Assembly: GCA_946061355.1 (NCBI GenBank)
Contig: CAMGRE010000090.1
Span: 1-10,017, forward strand
Source of the DNA: an uncultured bacterium
Lineage (GTDB): Bacteria; Bacillota; Clostridia; Lachnospirales; Lachnospiraceae
Reading direction: 5' to 3'
DNA length: 10,017 nt
Part shown: positions 1 to 6,172 of the stretch, one piece after another
Numbering within the stretch: position 1 is the first letter of the stretch
Layout: every line of letters starts with the position of its first letter
Made by a program: the position numbers and the translations under genes
The notes under the pieces: model-generated
The model's database searches: none
What the model was told of the DNA's origin: nothing
What the model saw: only the letters and a program-made list of their open reading frames with translations

Positions 1-911
1 TCCGATCTTATGGTATTCTTTGTCCCCGGCAGCAGGATCAGATCCGGCGTGCCGAGTTCTCTTGTCGTTGTCACATATCGCAGGGAAACATTCTCGATAC
101 TCTGAAGGGGATTGAAATCCGTAAAATTAGAGATGTGTGGAAAATGGATCACCGCAATATCGATCAGATCCGGCTTGCGCCCGGTCAGCAAACGCTCCGC
201 CATACTGTCCTCATCGTCAATATCAAAATTCCGGAATGGGATCACGCCGATCGTCGGGATCCGACATCTGTCGTAGAGCATCTGGATCCCCGGTTCCAGC
301 AGGCTCCTGTCTCCGCGGAATTTGTTCATCACAAACCCGCAGACACGCTTCCTCTCCTCCGGTTCAAGGAGCATCACCGTTCCGTAGAGTTGTGCAAACA
401 CTCCGCCTCTGTCGATATCTCCGATCAGCAACACAGGTGCGTCCGCAAGCTTTGCCATCCCCATGTTGACAATATCATTTTCCTTCAGGTTGATCTCTGC
501 CGGGCTGCCTGCCCCTTCCAGAATAATAATGTCATATTCCCGCTCCAGCTTATGATAAGCATTCATGATATCCGGAATATACTCTTTCTTATGGCGGAAA
601 TACTCCGAGGCAGACATGTTTCCGATCACTTCGCCGTTTATGATGATCTGGGAACCCATCTCGGAATTCGGCTTCAGCAGAATCGGATTCATGCAGGAAA
701 GCGGTCTGATTCCACACGCCTCCGCCTGCATTACCTGGGCACGTCCCATCTCAAGCCCTTCCTCCGTCACAAAGGAATTCAGCGCCATATTCTGAGATTT
801 GAAGGGCGCCACACGATAACCATCCTGATACAATACCCGCAAAAGTCCGGCGGCAAACAGACTTTTCCCCGCATTTGACATTGTTCCCTGAATCATAAGA
901 TTTTTTGCCAT
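1..911 (-). CDS. cbiP: Cobyric acid synthase, N-terminal 303 residues (partial, runs off the left edge)
   Basis: The frame is open from ATG 911 to the window edge. CbiP/CobQ amidates side chains b, d, e and g of adenosyl-cobyrinic acid a,c-diamide with glutamine and ATP. The visible part is the dethiobiotin-synthetase-like ATPase domain: P-loop GTMSNAGKS (9-17), KSQNMALNSFVT (38-49), MGRAQVMQAEA (55-65), MNPILLKP (74-81), EGAGSPAEINL (132-142), DIDRGGVFAQL (165-175) and KFRGDRSLLEPG (197-208). PHISNFTDFNPL (258-269) and LPGTKNTI (294-301) mark the beginning of the amidotransferase domain. The catalytic cysteine lies outside the window; about 60% of a normal protein of roughly 500 residues is present. 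ATG 911 is preferred over an in-frame ATG at 917 because AAGGAG at 924-919 is 7 bases from the former and only 1 from the latter. Confidence 0.96.
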   Translation of the reverse strand, partial: MAKNLMIQGTMSNAGKSLFAAGLLRVLYQDGYRVAPFKSQNMALNSFVTEEGLEMGRAQVMQAEACGIRPLSCMNPILLKPNSEMGSQIIINGEVIGNMSASEYFRHKKEYIPDIMNAYHKLEREYDIIILEGAGSPAEINLKENDIVNMGMAKLADAPVLLIGDIDRGGVFAQLYGTVMLLEPEERKRVCGFVMNKFRGDRSLLEPGIQMLYDRCRIPTIGVIPFRNFDIDDEDSMAERLLTGRKPDLIDIAVIHFPHISNFTDFNPLQSIENVSLRYVTTTRELGTPDLILLPGTKNTIRS

Positions 912-941
912 ACGCATTCTCCTTCTGCCATTTTTCTGCCG

Positions 942-2060
942 TCAATTTTCTGTCTCCGTCAGGCATTCTCTGATCAGCTCGATCAGCTTTCCATTATCCT
1001 CATGCATCCTCACTGCAATCCGGTAATATCCTTCCGGCATGCCTTTAAAATTGCTGCAGTCACGGATCAATACGCCCCGTTCAAGCAACATTTGATAAAG
1101 ATTCCGGCTTCCTGCCGTTTTATTTTTCCATTTGAAACACAAAAAATCTGCTGTCCCGGGGAGAACAAAAAACCCCTCCCGTTCCAGTTCCGCCTTTAAA
1201 TAAGTCCTCTCTTCCCTGATCAGCCGTCTGCTCTGCTCCCTATATTCCTTACTGTTAAGCGCTGCCTCTCCTGCCGCCTGTGCCGGTATCGAAACACTCC
1301 AGCACGCCATCTGCTCCCGGCATTCACACAGAAAGCCGGTATCGCAGCACATGAGATAACCGAGCCTGAGTCCTGCAAGTGCATATGTTTTGGTGAATGC
1401 ATTGATGATCACCAGATTGGGGAATTCAGTCAGGCAGTCTGTCAGGTCATATTGGCGATACGCTTCCACAAATTCCAAAAAACATTGATCCATCGCCAGA
1501 CAGATTCCCTTTTTCCGGCATTGCGAAAGGATTCTGCAAAGCAGCACCCTGTCTGTCAGATTGCCGACCGGATTGTTCGGATTGCACAAAATGAGCAGAT
1601 CAATATCATCCGTAAGCTCTGTAAGGATCCGCTCCGTCAGACCGAATCCCTCCTGCTCTTCCATCAAATAGTAACGGATATCTGCTCCCACTGTATCGAG
1701 TGACCGTTCATATTCCGAGAAGCACGGAATGGGAAGCAGCGCCCGTAGCCGGCTTCCGACCGCTTTATTCTCTCTCCTCTTTTTGAGATCCAGTGCGCGC
1801 ACAACGGCCAGAATTCCTTCGCTTGCCCCTGCCGTACACAAAATCTGCTCAGACGAAATTTGAGAAAATCCCTGAGTCCGATAATACTCTGCGATCTTCT
1901 TTCGCAGGAAAAAACAGTCATCATCGGGATATCTCTCGCACAGGGAAATGCTCTTTGCAAGCTGTTTTGTTGCCTCTCCCGGCATCCCGAGCGGATTCGT
2001 GTTTACGGAAAAGTCCAGCCATATGTTTTTGTCATATATCTCTCCGCCGTGAACGTTCAT
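942..2060 (-). CDS. cobD: L-threonine-O-3-phosphate decarboxylase (CobD, PLP-dependent)
   Basis: A 372-residue fold-type I PLP enzyme related to histidinol-phosphate aminotransferase. CobD decarboxylates L-threonine O-3-phosphate to (R)-1-amino-2-propanol O-2-phosphate, the linker that CbiB attaches. The N-terminal HGG (4-6), FSVNTNPLG (17-25) and ERYPDDD (42-48) are characteristic of CobD rather than HisC. Further motifs are CTAGASEGI (75-83), CNPNNPVG (159-166) and AFTKTYALAGLRLGY (221-235), in which Lys224 is the predicted PLP Schiff-base lysine. Arg347 and Arg351 in YRIAVR are the expected carboxylate-binding region. MDQCFLEF (190-197) keeps the PLP-ring aspartate (Asp191) but has Gln where Glu is common. 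ATG at 2060 has GAGGT at 2070-2066. Here cobD means the Salmonella decarboxylase, not the CbiB-like cobD of the aerobic nomenclature. CbiP starts 30 bases downstream. Confidence 0.94.
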   Translation of the reverse strand: MNVHGGEIYDKNIWLDFSVNTNPLGMPGEATKQLAKSISLCERYPDDDCFFLRKKIAEYYRTQGFSQISSEQILCTAGASEGILAVVRALDLKKRRENKAVGSRLRALLPIPCFSEYERSLDTVGADIRYYLMEEQEGFGLTERILTELTDDIDLLILCNPNNPVGNLTDRVLLCRILSQCRKKGICLAMDQCFLEFVEAYRQYDLTDCLTEFPNLVIINAFTKTYALAGLRLGYLMCCDTGFLCECREQMACWSVSIPAQAAGEAALNSKEYREQSRRLIREERTYLKAELEREGFFVLPGTADFLCFKWKNKTAGSRNLYQMLLERGVLIRDCSNFKGMPEGYYRIAVRMHEDNGKLIELIRECLTETEN

Positions 2061-2126
2061 TTGCTACCTCTGTATGATCCTGTCACCTGTTTGTGCACAA
2101 CTCCGTTGTTATCTATCTTCTGACCG
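2061..2126 (-). other. Largest intergenic gap (cbiC to cobD), with two short overlapping dyads
   Basis: This 66-base gap is the longest non-coding stretch in the window. It holds the perfect 10-base palindrome TTGTGCACAA (2091-2100) and a small hairpin, ACAAC-TCC-GTTGT (2097-2109), that shares ACAA with it. The 3' end contains the cobD ribosome site. There is no T-tract after the hairpin, so it is not an intrinsic terminator, and I see no convincing -35/-10 pair. Confidence 0.4.
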
Positions 2127-2768
2127 TTATCTTCCTGCAGTCAGATAAAGCAACGCGTTCATGATTGCTGCCGCTACATTACTGCCGCCCTTTCGTCCCC
2201 TTGTGACGATACAGGGGATTCCCGAAGCAATTAATTCCTCTTTTGCCTCAACTACATTCACAAATCCGACCGGCGCACCGACCACAAAAGCAGGCCTGAT
2301 CTTCCCCCGACGATACAGATCCACCAGGCGAAACAATGCCGTCGGGGCATTGCCGATCACATAAATGAAATCCTGCGGAAATTCTGACGATTTATCCATG
2401 CTGACTGTAGCTCTTGTCTGACCGAGTTCTTTGGCCCGGGCTGCCACGTCAATATCTGCCATAAAGCAGTGGACCTCACCTCCCAGTTTCTCAAGAGATG
2501 ACCTGTGAATCCCTGCTTTTGCCATATTCGTATCCGTTACAATATCCGTTCCCTTAAGCAAAGCTGCATTGACCCGTTCAAGGATACCCTCCGAAAAATA
2601 TAAGCTGTCCAGATAAGTAAAATCCGCCGTCGTGTGGATCACTCTCTTAATGATCGGCGCAAAGCATTCCGGCACACTCCTTCCCATCGCAGCGATCTCC
2701 TCTGTGATGATGCGGAAGCTCTCCTCCTCGATCTGACCCGGTTCTGTTTTTCTGTTATCATCCGACAT
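2127..2768 (-). CDS. cbiC: Precorrin-8X / cobalt-precorrin-8 methylmutase
   Basis: A 213-residue soluble enzyme that moves the methyl group from C11 to C12 to form (cobalt-)cobyrinic acid, the last step of corrin ring formation. KRVIHTTADF (41-50) holds His45, the conserved catalytic histidine of the CbiC/CobH family. Other family segments are TDTNMAKAGI (78-87), YVIGNAPTALF (136-146), VVGAPVGFVNVVEAKEEL (162-179) and GRKGGSNVAAAIMNALL (191-207). Length is typical. The first 15 residues are polar and poorly conserved. ATG at 2768 is preceded by GAGGTG at 2779-2774 with 5 bases of spacing. It sits between cbiB and the decarboxylase gene, apart from the other ring-stage genes at the 5' side of the cluster, so gene order does not strictly follow pathway order. 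Confidence 0.97.
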   Translation of the reverse strand: MSDDNRKTEPGQIEEESFRIITEEIAAMGRSVPECFAPIIKRVIHTTADFTYLDSLYFSEGILERVNAALLKGTDIVTDTNMAKAGIHRSSLEKLGGEVHCFMADIDVAARAKELGQTRATVSMDKSSEFPQDFIYVIGNAPTALFRLVDLYRRGKIRPAFVVGAPVGFVNVVEAKEELIASGIPCIVTRGRKGGSNVAAAIMNALLYLTAGR

Positions 2769-2783
2769 ACATACACCTCATTC

Positions 2784-3773
2784 TTATTTCAGACACAAAA
2801 CAATCCGAACTTCCATCGCTGCAGCGGCGACAAGAAATGATGTGACGAGCATCATAAGATTCGCCTTTTTGATATCTTCCATCTCAATTTTGCGAAGATC
2901 ATCCCCGATAAACGGTTTCTCAACCCTTTTTCCAAAATATAAGGCAGGCCCGGCGAGCTGCACCCTGAGTGCTCCGGCACAGACTGATTCGGTCTGCGCC
3001 GAATTCGGACTCGCATGCTTTCGCCGGTCACGCAGATAGATCCGCAAGGCATTCCCCGCGTCATAATTTTCATTTCCTTCCGTCAGACGCAGAAGCCACA
3101 CACCAAGCATCATAAATATTGCCGTAAGCCTTGCAGGAAGGAAATTTACAAGATCATCCAGCCTTGCTGCAAAGGACCCGAAATCGCGATATTTTCCGTT
3201 CCGGTAACCGACCATGGAATCCATCGTATTTACTGCCTTGTAAAGCATACAGAGAATGGGGCCTCCAAGCGCCATATACAGAATGGGAGCCGTCACACCG
3301 TCCGAAGTATTTTCCGCAACCGTCTCCACTGCCGCCCGGATCACACCTTCCTCAGGCAGCGCCTGCGTATCACGTCCTACAATCCATGACAAACGATATC
3401 TGGCATCAGCAATCCCATTTTCCCGCAGAGCATGATAGACAGCCATGCTTTCCCGGTACAGGCTCTTTGGTGCGATACAGAAAAAGAAAATGATCCCGTC
3501 AAACAGGACACCTGCCGGAAAACAGAGCTGATAACTCATATAGCGCAGACAAAGCAATGTCACTGTCGTCAGGAAAAGGACGGATATCGCCATACAGAAA
3601 CCGCCGATCCGCCTGCCAATCCTTTCCCCCAGCCGGGAAAAAGAATGGTAAAACCGCTCCTCCAGTCTGTCGATCAATCTGCCAAGAATACGGATCGGAT
3701 GAAAATTCCGGCACGGATCACCAAAGATCATATCCATGACAAAACCGATACACATCGCATATACAATTCTCAA
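2784..3773 (-). CDS. cbiB: Adenosylcobinamide-phosphate synthase CbiB, TTG start
   Basis: A 329-residue integral-membrane enzyme that condenses adenosylcobyric acid with (R)-1-amino-2-propanol phosphate. Family motifs are DMIFGDPCRNFHPIRILGR (14-32), SWIVGRDTQ (129-137), VAENTSDGVTAPILY (152-166), KAVNTMDSMVGYRN (179-192) and RKHASPNSAQTESVCAGAL (251-269). Hydrophobic stretches near 1-17, 57-77, 84-101, 161-178, 212-230 and 304-327 fit several membrane passes. Length is normal. The start is TTG at 3773-3771: GGAGGGG at 3787-3781 is 7 bases upstream, and residues 1-13 belong to the family's first hydrophobic segment, which a start at the next ATG (residue 7) would shorten. The TTG shares bases with the cobC stop. 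CbiC begins 15 bases downstream. CbiB consumes the aminopropanol phosphate made by the decarboxylase two genes further on. Confidence 0.96.
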   Translation of the reverse strand: MRIVYAMCIGFVMDMIFGDPCRNFHPIRILGRLIDRLEERFYHSFSRLGERIGRRIGGFCMAISVLFLTTVTLLCLRYMSYQLCFPAGVLFDGIIFFFCIAPKSLYRESMAVYHALRENGIADARYRLSWIVGRDTQALPEEGVIRAAVETVAENTSDGVTAPILYMALGGPILCMLYKAVNTMDSMVGYRNGKYRDFGSFAARLDDLVNFLPARLTAIFMMLGVWLLRLTEGNENYDAGNALRIYLRDRRKHASPNSAQTESVCAGALRVQLAGPALYFGKRVEKPFIGDDLRKIEMEDIKKANLMMLVTSFLVAAAAMEVRIVLCLK

Positions 3774-4390
3774 CCGAGATCCCCTCCGATCATGATACGT
3801 TTCTTTACTTTAAGTGTAAACGGTGCAAAAAGGTCTGCCTCACAGACATAGCCGCCGCCATTCTCCACCTGATATTCATAATATGACTTTTTCTCAATGT
3901 CAAATACAGACAGAAGCGCCATAATCGTACCGCCATGAACAACAAACGCAATGCGTTCATCACGCCATTTTTCCGGATCTTTTGTCCATACCTCAAGCAG
4001 TCTGTCCATCCCGCGCTTACAGCGACGCACAAAGTCTGTTTTGGATTCCCCGTCCGGAAAAGCAGCCTCCCCACCGCTTTTAAGCCACTTCTGATAAGCG
4101 GGCATATCCTTTAATTCTGCATAATTCATATTCTCAAAGATCCCGAAATTTATTTCCCTAAACTCGTCCATAAGCTGTATTTTCCGGTCCGGATAAAGAA
4201 GCTTTGCCGTCTCGATACAACGCCCAAGCGGACTGGCATAGATCGTATCTGCCGCCGGATAACAGTCCTCCGTAATCCCCTTCTCCAACGCCTTTATACC
4301 TTCCGGACAGAGACTTTCGTCCGTGATACCGATATATCGCTTCTGTGTATTTCCCCTCGTCATGCCATGACGGATCATCGTGATCTGCAT
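3770..4390 (-). CDS. cobC: Histidine phosphatase family protein, probable alpha-ribazole phosphatase
   Basis: A 206-residue member of the phosphoglycerate-mutase-like histidine phosphatases. The N-terminal IRHGMT (6-11) carries the phospho-accepting His8. SPLGRCIETA (53-62) provides Arg57, EFREINFGIFE (76-86) the usual acidic segment, and VVHGGTIMALL (150-160) the second catalytic histidine, His152. In cobalamin operons this family (CobC) removes the 5'-phosphate from alpha-ribazole phosphate or from adenosylcobalamin 5'-phosphate after CobS. Substrate choice cannot be read from sequence alone; the position between the cobU/cobS group and cbiB supports the role. ATG at 4390 has GGAGG at 4400-4396 with 5 bases of spacing, 11 bases after the preceding stop. 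Its TGA stop (3772-3770) overlaps the cbiB TTG start in a TTGA junction. Confidence 0.88.
   Translation of the reverse strand: MQITMIRHGMTRGNTQKRYIGITDESLCPEGIKALEKGITEDCYPAADTIYASPLGRCIETAKLLYPDRKIQLMDEFREINFGIFENMNYAELKDMPAYQKWLKSGGEAAFPDGESKTDFVRRCKRGMDRLLEVWTKDPEKWRDERIAFVVHGGTIMALLSVFDIEKKSYYEYQVENGGGYVCEADLFAPFTLKVKKRIMIGGDLG
3781..3787 (-). promoter_or_regulatory. Ribosome binding site that decides the cbiB TTG start
   Basis: GGAGGGG on the minus strand within the last codons of cobC, 7 bases before the TTG at 3773. The next in-frame ATG at 3755 has no comparable purine tract at a suitable distance. Confidence 0.8.
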
Positions 4391-4401
4391 CTGCGCCTCC
4401 G

Positions 4402-4848
4402 CTATTTGATCTTAATCGGTATGCCCGCCATGACACGTTCCACCGATTCCGCACGCTTTGAGAGCAGGCAGAGCACTCGTCCGACTGCTTCCCGGTATTC
4501 GCGCTCGCTTCGCTCCATCGGAATGATGCCGCAACCAACCTCATCACAGATGATCATCAGCTTCGGATTTTTGTTCAAAAGTATATTGACCCGGTCGGTC
4601 ATTGCTTTGAGGGCAGGCTCCGGTAAGATCCCCTGATCATCTGTGCTTTCCTTGAAGGTTCTGCGGAGCAACAGATGAAAACGTGTCACCAGATCCGCTT
4701 TTGCACACTGCTCCCAGGTGCAGGTTTCCCCATCCGCGACAATGACCTCATGCACCCCGGATCCGTCAGGCAATAGCTTTCGTTCTTTCAGTTTGTCCAT
4801 CCCGTATGCTGTCTTTCCCTGAAAACAGCCGCCGATGATCAGCTCCAT
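4402..4848 (-). CDS. Short CobU-like protein (second adenosylcobinamide kinase/guanylyltransferase paralog)
   Basis: A 148-residue protein of the CobU superfamily, shorter than the usual 180 or so residues. From the chosen start, the P-loop IIGGCFQGKT is at 4-13, CDEVGCGIIP at 101-110 corresponds to the family motif NEVGxGIVP, ERSEREYREAVGR at 112-124 to the Arg-rich segment, and AGIPIKIK at 141-148 to the family C-terminus. The segment between the P-loop and the middle of the protein has no RxxHRxxR, so the histidine that is guanylylated in CobU is absent; His57 in RFHLLLRR lies in a different context. Six cysteines are present (8, 43, 48, 101, 106, 127). The start is ATG 4848, with GGGGGA at 4861-4856 7 bases upstream; an in-frame ATG at 4869 has no ribosome site. 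It lies between cobS and cobC. Likely a kinase or auxiliary subunit acting at the cobinamide step; exact activity unknown. Confidence 0.85.
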   Translation of the reverse strand: MELIIGGCFQGKTAYGMDKLKERKLLPDGSGVHEVIVADGETCTWEQCAKADLVTRFHLLLRRTFKESTDDQGILPEPALKAMTDRVNILLNKNPKLMIICDEVGCGIIPMERSEREYREAVGRVLCLLSKRAESVERVMAGIPIKIK

Positions 4849-5627
4849 ATGCAGATCCCCCAAAGCCATACCAGTTCAAAAACCGTCACGAACCAGCCGG
4901 CAAGGTCGCCGGTCAGCCCTCCGAACTGTTTTTTTGCCATGAAAATATAGTGCACGTATACAAGAGCGCCGGCAAACGCTGTATACAATCCGCAGCCACC
5001 GGCCAGCCATCCGTCTCTGCACAAAAAGATACAGATAAGGATACCGGCAGCCAGATAGACGTACAAAACAATCAGCACTACATATCTCTGTGCCGCATGA
5101 GCAAACGTATACAGAGTCCCCTCTTTTTTGGCTCCCTTTACAGTCAACAGTCCTATGGCACTGCTGGTTCTGGATAAGAAATATCCTGCTCCAAGCAGAA
5201 GAAAATCCTGTGCACTGCCTCTCAGACATCCAAAACCCGCTACTGTCAGAAGCAGCAGAACTGCAAGACGGATCACCGCAAATGCCCCGATATGAGGATC
5301 CTTTAAGATCTCCAGCTTCTTTTCACGCGTACCGTAAGAAGCAAGCGCATCACTGGTGTCGATATAGCCGTCCAGATGAATTCCGCCCGTGATAAGGATG
5401 GGTATCACCGATGCAATCAGTGCAAACACCCATACCGGAAGATTCCTGACAGATTCTGCCCACTGCCATATCTTAAATGCGCCGTATACCAAAGTCCCAA
5501 TCACAACGCCGATCCAGGGAAAAAAGCACATGACATAACGCATGTCCTCCTCTTTCCACTCCGTGCGCGGCATGGGAAGCTTTGAATACATGGAAAATGC
5601 AATGATAAAACTCTTTATGATATGCAA
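4839..5627 (-). CDS. cobS: Adenosylcobinamide-GDP ribazoletransferase (cobalamin synthase), TTG start
   Basis: A 262-residue polytopic inner-membrane protein that joins adenosylcobinamide-GDP with alpha-ribazole (phosphate) to form adenosylcobalamin (phosphate). Diagnostic motifs are TGGIHLDGYIDTSDAL (80-95), which supplies the acidic metal-binding residues, LKDPHIGAF (108-116), RTS (153-155) and FGGLTGDLAG (235-244). Hydrophobic segments are seen near 33-53, 64-82, 118-134, 141-150, 182-202, 206-229 and 243-260. Length fits the family. The start is TTG at 5627-5625, chosen because AAAGGAG at 5641-5635 sits 7 bases upstream and because the N-terminus then aligns with other CobS proteins. The next in-frame ATG (residue 13) would cut into the first conserved segment. 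It overlaps cobU by 13 bases and the next gene by 10, consistent with translational coupling. Confidence 0.96.
   Translation of the reverse strand: MHIIKSFIIAFSMYSKLPMPRTEWKEEDMRYVMCFFPWIGVVIGTLVYGAFKIWQWAESVRNLPVWVFALIASVIPILITGGIHLDGYIDTSDALASYGTREKKLEILKDPHIGAFAVIRLAVLLLLTVAGFGCLRGSAQDFLLLGAGYFLSRTSSAIGLLTVKGAKKEGTLYTFAHAAQRYVVLIVLYVYLAAGILICIFLCRDGWLAGGCGLYTAFAGALVYVHYIFMAKKQFGGLTGDLAGWFVTVFELVWLWGICIWS
4856..4861 (-). promoter_or_regulatory. Ribosome binding site that decides the start of the short CobU paralog
   Basis: GGGGGA on the minus strand inside the end of cobS, 7 bases before ATG 4848. The in-frame ATG at 4869 is preceded by a pyrimidine-rich and T-rich stretch without a ribosome site, so the shorter protein is preferred. 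Confidence 0.65.
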
Positions 5628-6169
5628 GGGTCTTCTCCTTTCACATACATCGGGATCGAATAAATCACCTCACAGACATACTCTGCAATCTGAGACAGCT
5701 TCCTGTTGACAAGACCGATTCCCCGCATATACTCCATGGTTTCCCGATCATACAAAACACCGTCCGCAAAGACCTCATTCGAAACGACAACCACCTGCGG
5801 ACACATTTCGGAAAGGCGTTTCACCTGCCTCAGGATCTCTTCTGCCGTCTCATCAGCACTCATTCCTTTTCCGAACATGAGGTTGGCCGTCAGGTTTGAC
5901 ACACATTCCAGCAAAATAATATCATAAGTCTCCTCTGATTCCGGACCATAGGGAGCCTCGACCGTGACAAATCCTTTTCCCTGTCTGAGCTTTCTGTGCC
6001 GCGCGATCCGTTCGCGTGCTTCTGTGCCGTCACTTTGCATGGTTGCAAGATACAGCTTCCTCGCAGGTTCCTGTTTCGTTTTCATTTTTTCTTCTGCGAG
6101 CCAGCATACAAGTTCCTCGGCATATTCCGATTTGCCGCTGCCGCTGCCGCCTGTAATCAGCCAGATCAT
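5615..6169 (-). CDS. cobU: Adenosylcobinamide kinase / adenosylcobinamide-phosphate guanylyltransferase
   Basis: A 184-residue CobU-family nucleotide-binding protein. CobU phosphorylates adenosylcobinamide (salvage) and transfers GMP to adenosylcobinamide phosphate, yielding the GDP form used by CobS. The P-loop TGGSGSGKS (6-14) is intact. RIARHRKLR (54-62) carries His58, the counterpart of the histidine that is guanylylated in Salmonella CobU (His46). LLECVSNLTANLMF (86-99) matches the core LLEC region. The C-terminal part is divergent: the usual NEVGxGIVP is NEVFADGVLY (131-140), and the following Arg-rich and GRxNQ segment is only loosely kept (VNRKLSQIAEYVCEV). It ends in a short polar tail after SIPMYVKG. 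ATG at 6169 has GAGGA at 6181-6177, 7 bases upstream, inside the end of cobT. Its last 13 bases overlap cobS. Confidence 0.93.
   Translation of the reverse strand: MIWLITGGSGSGKSEYAEELVCWLAEEKMKTKQEPARKLYLATMQSDGTEARERIARHRKLRQGKGFVTVEAPYGPESEETYDIILLECVSNLTANLMFGKGMSADETAEEILRQVKRLSEMCPQVVVVSNEVFADGVLYDRETMEYMRGIGLVNRKLSQIAEYVCEVIYSIPMYVKGEDPCIS
5635..5641 (-). promoter_or_regulatory. Ribosome binding site that decides the cobS TTG start
   Basis: AAAGGAG on the minus strand inside the last codons of cobU, 7 bases before the TTG at 5627. This near-consensus site at ideal spacing is the main reason to call the TTG start rather than the ATG 12 codons downstream. Confidence 0.8.
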
Positions 6170-6172
6170 CTG

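Noticed and set aside
135..878. A 247-codon open frame on the plus strand opposite cbiP.
   Set aside because: It is antisense to a clear CbiP coding frame with conserved motifs, its product resembles no family I recognise, and it has no ribosome site. It is a by-product of the codon use of cbiP.
912..917. An alternative in-frame cbiP start at ATG 917.
   Set aside because: The ribosome site AAGGAG would be only 1 base away, too close for initiation.
2097..2109. An intrinsic terminator between cbiC and cobD.
   Set aside because: The stem is only 5 base pairs and no U-tract follows in the direction of transcription.
4849..4869. A longer start for the short CobU paralog at ATG 4869.
   Set aside because: There is no ribosome site before it, and the added seven residues precede the family's normal N-terminal strand. 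ATG 4848 has GGGGGA at 7 bases.
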